This document shows positions 10,920 to 14,928 of a stretch of DNA of 14,928 nt, in pieces. This stretch comes from an uncultured Eubacteriales bacterium (lineage in GTDB: Bacteria; Bacillota; Clostridia; Oscillospirales; Acutalibacteraceae), in contig CAJTXF010000051.1 in assembly GCA_910580045.1 (NCBI GenBank), positions 3,997 to 18,924 of the forward strand, in the 5' to 3' direction. Made by a program: the position numbers and the translations under genes. The notes under the pieces were generated by a model. It was not told the origin of the DNA and searched no databases. It worked only from the letters and a program-made list of their open reading frames with translations. Every line of letters starts with the position of its first letter. Within the stretch, counting starts at the first letter, position 1.

Positions 10920-13072
10920 CGGTGCCCTCCGGAACGCCTGCGGGAATCCCGGTAAATGAAAATCCCTATAATCAATCCAGCCAGCAGCACCATGCCAGCG
11001 GCGGCAAAAGGTAGGATGTTCTCATAGTCCTTCAAGGTAAAGCCCTGCGGCTCATCTTCTGAGACTTCGCCGGGAAGATAGGTTTTTACCTGGATTTTCT
11101 GCAAAGATTCCTCATTACTAACCTCAAAATGAACGGTATCACTCTGCCCATCCTGGGTAATCTTCAGCGCATACTCGCCCTTGGGAACCCGGATAAGGCG
11201 GTGGACAGTTCCCTCAGAAGTCCATTTCGCCAGCTCAGTATTATCCTCACCCAGCAGTGCCAAGCTAGCGTCCAGAACGGCAGAATCGGTGGCTGTACTC
11301 CACACAGACAAGTCAACAGCCACATATTTACAAGCTACCGTGAACTTGCTCTCAAGCCCAGAGGGAATGTCTGTGGCGATTTTCTCCGCAGAATATCCAT
11401 CCGGCAGTTCAATGGGGACTGCCACAAACGCCGCGACCGGCACATTCTGAATAAGCGCGGTCCCATCTTCGCCGGTCTTGCCAACATAAAGCGCGTTGGC
11501 CTTGGTGTAAGGGTCGGCGCGCTTTTCATCAGCGGCTTTCTGGTCCTTGAGCTGGGCCAGGGTTTCGCTGATGTCGGTACTGCCGCTCTCCGCTTCTTTT
11601 TTGACCTCCAGCAAAGGGGCCTCTCCCGGTTCAAAAATCCCCACGGTCACACCGGGAACTGGCTGGCCCTCATCATCCAAAACGGTCAGGGTCAAGTCGC
11701 GCTGGTTCGCCACAAAGCTAAAGGTCAGATAGGCGCTCCCACTGCCTGCCAGCTCGATTATCTGCGGCTCCGTAAGTTCAAAGCCTTTTACGCTCTTAGG
11801 CGTGACGGTGTACTTTCCAGCGGGGATTGCAGTGACAATTTTTCCATCTACGCCGGTCTTAAAGTCTTTGCTGAACTTGCCGCCCTCGGCCTTTGTCCCG
11901 CTGACCTCAAATGAGAACGCCTGTCCGGTCTTGTCACAGGAGCATGAGATCACCAACTGCCCATCGGGGATAGGCGTAGGGGAGGGAACAGCCGTAGGCT
12001 TTGGGGTAGAAGTGGGCTTGGGCGTAGCAGTCGGGGCCGGAGTAGGCGTGACCTTCGCTGTGGGAGCTGCGGTGGGAGTGGGTTTTGTCACTGTATTCGT
12101 CGTACCACCCTGATTGACGGGCGGCACAGGAACAGGTGTTGGGTCTGGCTCTTTTTCCGTCAGATACTGCGTGTAGTTTCGCCCGGATTTCTCAGCCAGT
12201 TTGTAGGAGATATGCACCACGCCGCATACTCCACCGCCATTCTTGAGGTGGTTTAATTCCTCCTGGGCGGCTTGCAGGGTGACATACTCAAAGGTCTTGC
12301 TCTCGCCCTTTTTGCCCAGCGTAGCGCCGTAATTCTCATAGGTTACGGTCACACTGCCGATCTGCTTTTCATGGCTGGCAATCAGCTCTATGTCCGGCGA
12401 GAACTTCCCGGCAATCAAAACCTCGTTTTCCCCGGCTACGATCTTCTTGCCCTCGCTGGTGCGTATCTCTTTATCGCCGCCAGAGATAACCATGCTGGTG
12501 ACGGAGAACTTCACGCCAGCAGCCGATTTGTAACCCTTTGGAGTAGAAGCAGGCCGCAGCTCATACTCGCCAGGGTCCAGACTGCCCACGGTGATCTGTC
12601 CGGCCTTATCCGTAGTCAGGCCGGATTTTACCGCCGCCGTTCCCTTATACAAGGTATAGGCAGCATTGTGAATGGGCTTTAGGGTGCGGCTGTTCTTGAC
12701 CGTCAGGGTCACACTGCCTTTAGCCGGAGTAATGTCCACCGGGTCATACACGGCAAGACCCAGCTTTTTCTCAACCGTTTCCTCGCCGCATATCAGTTTA
12801 ACCGTCTGTATGGTGGAGGCATAGAGGGAATCAAATTGCAATGCATTCCCCTTGAAAGAAAGAGTAAAGGCGGGGTCCTGCCCCGCCTCCACATTGGTGA
12901 TTTCTTTGTCCAATCCAAACTCGCCGGAGAATGTCTCCCCGGCGGTCTCCCTATAGAAAACCCGGTCCGGGGTGGGCGCGTCTGTGACTACCACTGCCCC
13001 AACCGGGAGTGCGCTGGCAAACACAAAGGCCGCTGCCAGAACGACAGCGGCCAGTTGATTCAGTTTCTTCAT
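10916..13072 (-). CDS. Exported repeat-domain surface protein with Pro/Thr linker (718 aa)
   Basis: A signal peptide covers residues 1-26 (MKKLNQLAAVVLAAAFVFAS). A Cna-B-like domain at about 119-195 (VTLTVKNSRT, DKAGQITVGSLDPGEYELRPA) is followed by a mixed region, a Pro/Thr linker at 310-369 (TPTPAPTATPKPTSTPKPTA), then beta-sandwich-like segments (YTVTPKSVKGFELTEPQ; LTVLDDEGQPVPGVTVGIF; VPKGEYALKITQDGQ). It ends in a membrane segment at 686-707 and a basic tail RDSRRRSGGHR. No LPXTG or NPQTN sorting motif is seen before the membrane segment, so it may stay in the membrane. The ATG at 13072 follows AAGGAG; upstream codons to 13159 run into the previous gene. It lies 10 bp from the VaFE gene and overlaps the sortase gene. 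Confidence 0.85.
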   Translation of the reverse strand: MKKLNQLAAVVLAAAFVFASALPVGAVVVTDAPTPDRVFYRETAGETFSGEFGLDKEITNVEAGQDPAFTLSFKGNALQFDSLYASTIQTVKLICGEETVEKKLGLAVYDPVDITPAKGSVTLTVKNSRTLKPIHNAAYTLYKGTAAVKSGLTTDKAGQITVGSLDPGEYELRPASTPKGYKSAAGVKFSVTSMVISGGDKEIRTSEGKKIVAGENEVLIAGKFSPDIELIASHEKQIGSVTVTYENYGATLGKKGESKTFEYVTLQAAQEELNHLKNGGGVCGVVHISYKLAEKSGRNYTQYLTEKEPDPTPVPVPPVNQGGTTNTVTKPTPTAAPTAKVTPTPAPTATPKPTSTPKPTAVPSPTPIPDGQLVISCSCDKTGQAFSFEVSGTKAEGGKFSKDFKTGVDGKIVTAIPAGKYTVTPKSVKGFELTEPQIIELAGSGSAYLTFSFVANQRDLTLTVLDDEGQPVPGVTVGIFEPGEAPLLEVKKEAESGSTDISETLAQLKDQKAADEKRADPYTKANALYVGKTGEDGTALIQNVPVAAFVAVPIELPDGYSAEKIATDIPSGLESKFTVACKYVAVDLSVWSTATDSAVLDASLALLGEDNTELAKWTSEGTVHRLIRVPKGEYALKITQDGQSDTVHFEVSNEESLQKIQVKTYLPGEVSEDEPQGFTLKDYENILPFAAAGMVLLAGLIIGIFIYRDSRRRSGGHR
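11966..12145. repeat. Low-complexity Pro/Thr-coding tract
   Basis: This stretch encodes the 60-residue linker of the surface protein, with many imperfect copies of a short GGxGTxG-type unit on the plus strand. Such tracts vary in length by slippage or recombination. It probably spans the peptidoglycan to push the distal domains outward. Confidence 0.6.
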
Positions 13073-13082
13073 ACTGTTCTCC

Positions 13083-14928
13083 TTATGCGCGCCGGTGCTT
13101 GAGCAGATACCAGAGCAGCCGCCCAGCGCAGGCAAGCATGAGCAAGGCCGCACCGCCAATCAGCCAGGGGCTAGGCCGGGTATCGCCGGTCTTGGGCACG
13201 TCCTTAGAGGGGGTGGTGGGTATCTTCTCGTTTTCGGCAGTGACTTCCACCGTAGGCATTTTTGCGCCGATCTCAAACTTGTGCTCGGTATCGTCCAGTT
13301 TGTACCCCTCTGGGGCGTAGACCTCCTGATAGGTGTAGCTGCCGAAAGGCAGATTCTCAAAGACGATCACGCCATCTTTATCGGTTTTGCCCTCGGCAAC
13401 CACCTGGCCATTCTCATCTTTCACACAGAAAGTAGCTCCGGCCAACGGTGTGGTCGTACCCTTCTCCACCTTGACGATCCGCAGGGAGCCGGTCTGCTTC
13501 TTATTGACGAAACCGGCCTCTTTATCGGCGGTGTTGGTGACTTCCACGCGCTCGCCGTCCTCGGTCAGCTTGAAGAAGTAGTACCCATCATCGACAGTAT
13601 AGCCCTCGGGGGCCTTTTCTTCGTGGAGGAAGTAGCCGCCTACCGGCAGGCCGGACAAGGAATATCCGTCCTCTGTATATTCCAGCTTTCCAAACAGGGT
13701 ATCGGTTTCTGGGTCAAACTCGGCGTTGCCATCCACGTCCGCGTAAACCGAAAACGCCGCGCCGGAGAGATTCTCGCCGGGAGCGCCCCCGGCAGTCTTA
13801 ACGACATAGACAGAGCCGCGCTTGAGCTTGTTGTGGAACTCGATTTCAGCAGGCTCATCATTGGGGGTGATTGTCACGGTCTTGCCCGCCTCGATAATGT
13901 ACTTGGCAGTCACATCGTTCTCCACCTCGGTAACGCTGTACTCGCCGGGGACCAAATCCTGCACATAAATCTGGCCCTGCTTGTCCGTGACAAAGGTTTC
14001 CTCATATCCATTACCCGCAACGATGAAGGAGATGCCCTCCACAAAATCGTCCTCGGAAGTCTTGCAGATGAGCAAGCCGCCCTTGCGCCGGATGATGATG
14101 GTCTGGTCCTCGTCCTCCAAGTCAGCATGAACCGCCACCTTCTTGCCCTCGTGGTACAAATTCTCAAACACTACAATGGTCTTTCCGGCCAAGGCGCTGG
14201 CAGGGAAGGTAAAGGGGATTTCCACAGTGCCAGTAGGCTTTTCGGGAATGAAAATGCTCTCGGCAGTGACTTCCTTACCGTCCACCAGCAGCTTGCCGCC
14301 GGTAGATTTATCCATAAGCACACCCTTGACCTGATAGGTCTTGCCGGGAATCAGGTTCCGATAGGTGACAGTATCGGTCAGGGTGATGGTTTCCAGAGGG
14401 TCAACCTCTTTTTCGCCGCCCACGGTGGCCTTGGTCCTGATTTCGGGACCGTCAAACTCCACGGTCTGGCCCTCATCGTTGATGTCCGTATGGGAGGCAA
14501 CCTCTTTGCTGTCGAAGTAGAGAGTTTCAAAGACCACCACGGACTTCCCAGCCAAGGCAGAAGCGTCCAAGGTGAACTGGATTTCCTCTGTGCCGCTGGC
14601 ATTCTCGGGGGTGAACTCCTTCTCGGCGGTGACCTCCTTACCGTCCACCAGCAGCTTGCCGCCTGTGCTCTTGTCCATGAGAACGCCGGACAGCTTATAG
14701 GTCTTGCCGGGGGTCAGGCCGGTGTAGCTGACCGTATCGGTGATGGTGATTTCTCCTTTGGGTTCCACTTTTTTCTCACCGTTTACGGTAGCCGTGGTCT
14801 TAATCTCCGGCTTCTCGCTGAAGGTCACAGTCTGGTCCTTGTCCTCAATATCGGCATGGGGGCAGACCTCCAGCTTGTCCCGGTACAGAGTTTCAAAGAC
14901 AACGACGGTCTTGCCTGCCAGCGCGGAC
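13083..14928 (-). CDS. VaFE-repeat surface protein with SpaA/Cna-B domains and VPKTG anchor (5' end off the window)
   Basis: The frame is open to the right edge, so the N-terminus, signal peptide and further repeats are missing; only 614-615 C-terminal residues are seen. A partial VaFE (T-Q ester) repeat comes first, then two full 121-aa repeats at 14448-14810 and 14085-14447. Each has DTV near its start and DEGQTV or DEDQTI near its end, the expected Thr and Gln of an ester crosslink. Three SpaA/Cna-B domains follow, with Lys in LICK, YVVK and RIVK strands, Glu in TEVE, HEEKAPEGY and QEVYAPEGY, and Asn near each end, as for isopeptide bonds. The tail is VPKTGD, a membrane helix (WLIGGAALLMLACAGRLLWY) and KHRRA, an LPXTG-type signal. 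It is likely an adhesin or pilus-like protein. Confidence 0.92.
   Translation of the reverse strand, partial: SALAGKTVVVFETLYRDKLEVCPHADIEDKDQTVTFSEKPEIKTTATVNGEKKVEPKGEITITDTVSYTGLTPGKTYKLSGVLMDKSTGGKLLVDGKEVTAEKEFTPENASGTEEIQFTLDASALAGKSVVVFETLYFDSKEVASHTDINDEGQTVEFDGPEIRTKATVGGEKEVDPLETITLTDTVTYRNLIPGKTYQVKGVLMDKSTGGKLLVDGKEVTAESIFIPEKPTGTVEIPFTFPASALAGKTIVVFENLYHEGKKVAVHADLEDEDQTIIIRRKGGLLICKTSEDDFVEGISFIVAGNGYEETFVTDKQGQIYVQDLVPGEYSVTEVENDVTAKYIIEAGKTVTITPNDEPAEIEFHNKLKRGSVYVVKTAGGAPGENLSGAAFSVYADVDGNAEFDPETDTLFGKLEYTEDGYSLSGLPVGGYFLHEEKAPEGYTVDDGYYFFKLTEDGERVEVTNTADKEAGFVNKKQTGSLRIVKVEKGTTTPLAGATFCVKDENGQVVAEGKTDKDGVIVFENLPFGSYTYQEVYAPEGYKLDDTEHKFEIGAKMPTVEVTAENEKIPTTPSKDVPKTGDTRPSPWLIGGAALLMLACAGRLLWYLLKHRRA
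14272..14300. repeat. Direct repeat copy 1 inside the VaFE coding region
   Basis: This 29-bp block is identical to 14635-14663 and encodes part of the GGKLLVDGKEV segment. The two copies are 363 bp apart, exactly one 121-aa repeat, and can support recombination that changes repeat number. Confidence 0.75.
14635..14663. repeat. Direct repeat copy 2 inside the VaFE coding region
   Basis: The second 29-bp identical block, one repeat period from 14272-14300. The blocks flanking it are similar but not identical, so the repeats are old copies with locally conserved DNA. Confidence 0.75.

Noticed and set aside
11129..11914. 261-aa open frame on the plus strand
   Set aside because: It is antisense to the 718-aa surface protein and shows no domain or ribosome site; long antisense frames are expected in this GC-rich coding DNA.
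13073..13159. Longer N-terminus for the 718-aa surface protein
   Set aside because: It would overlap the VaFE gene and place 29 residues before a perfect signal peptide; AAGGAG supports the ATG at 13072.
1..14928. CRISPR arrays, tRNA/rRNA genes, riboswitches, insertion sequences and attachment sites
   Set aside because: I looked for regularly spaced repeats, tRNA-like arms, transposase frames with terminal inverted repeats and integrase-linked direct repeats, and saw none that stood up by eye.

Overview
The window looks like part of an integrative and conjugative element, or the accessory region beside one, from a moderately GC-rich gut Clostridia-type Firmicute (Oscillospiraceae/Lachnospiraceae-like). 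This rests on strong AGGAGG ribosome sites, a Gram-positive LexA box, a Spo0A-type DNA-binding domain, a YolD/UvrX-type SOS polymerase pair, a sortase with VaFE/SpaA-type surface proteins, and a lysozyme+M23 cell-wall hydrolase typical of Tn1549-like conjugation modules. No integrase, relaxase, VirB4 or attachment site lies inside the window, so its ends and exact type are not shown.

Left part (1-4240) is a dense regulatory block. Six helix-turn-helix proteins sit in about 4 kb: 155-502 (+), 514-1230 (-, an XRE domain joined to a Spo0A C-terminal-like domain), 1650-1901 (+), 2563-3120 (-, translationally coupled to a truncated M56 BlaR1-like membrane peptidase at 1856-2566), 3240-3557 (+) and 3680-4237 (+, two tandem HTH domains). 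A small exported protein (1331-1561, -) is divergent from the 1650 regulator and shares with it a control region holding a near-consensus promoter and a perfect 9-bp-arm palindrome. A left-edge gene fragment (1-41, -) is divergent from the first regulator.

Middle part (4243-6750) is a mutagenesis/SOS module. A leftward operon encodes a Y-family DNA polymerase, a YolD-like protein and an 83-aa protein. Its promoter carries a 13/14 match to the Bacillus-type LexA (DinR) box in the spacer. A second, weaker box overlaps a divergent extended -10 promoter that faces two tiny overlapping genes, the second coding for a zinc-ribbon protein, so both directions may be damage-induced.

Right part (6754-14928) is one long leftward gene train. 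In transcription order it holds a VaFE-repeat surface protein (5' end off the window), a second exported repeat protein with a Pro/Thr linker, a class B sortase, two overlapping hairpins, an XF1762-family protein, a radical SAM protein, and a membrane-anchored lysozyme+M23 hydrolase. Junctions are ATGA/GTGA/TTGA overlaps or short gaps. The likely logic is building adhesive surface proteins and opening the donor wall during conjugation; the radical SAM/XF1762 pair inside this train has no obvious role. A bidirectional hairpin terminator at 6723-6752 closes the train.
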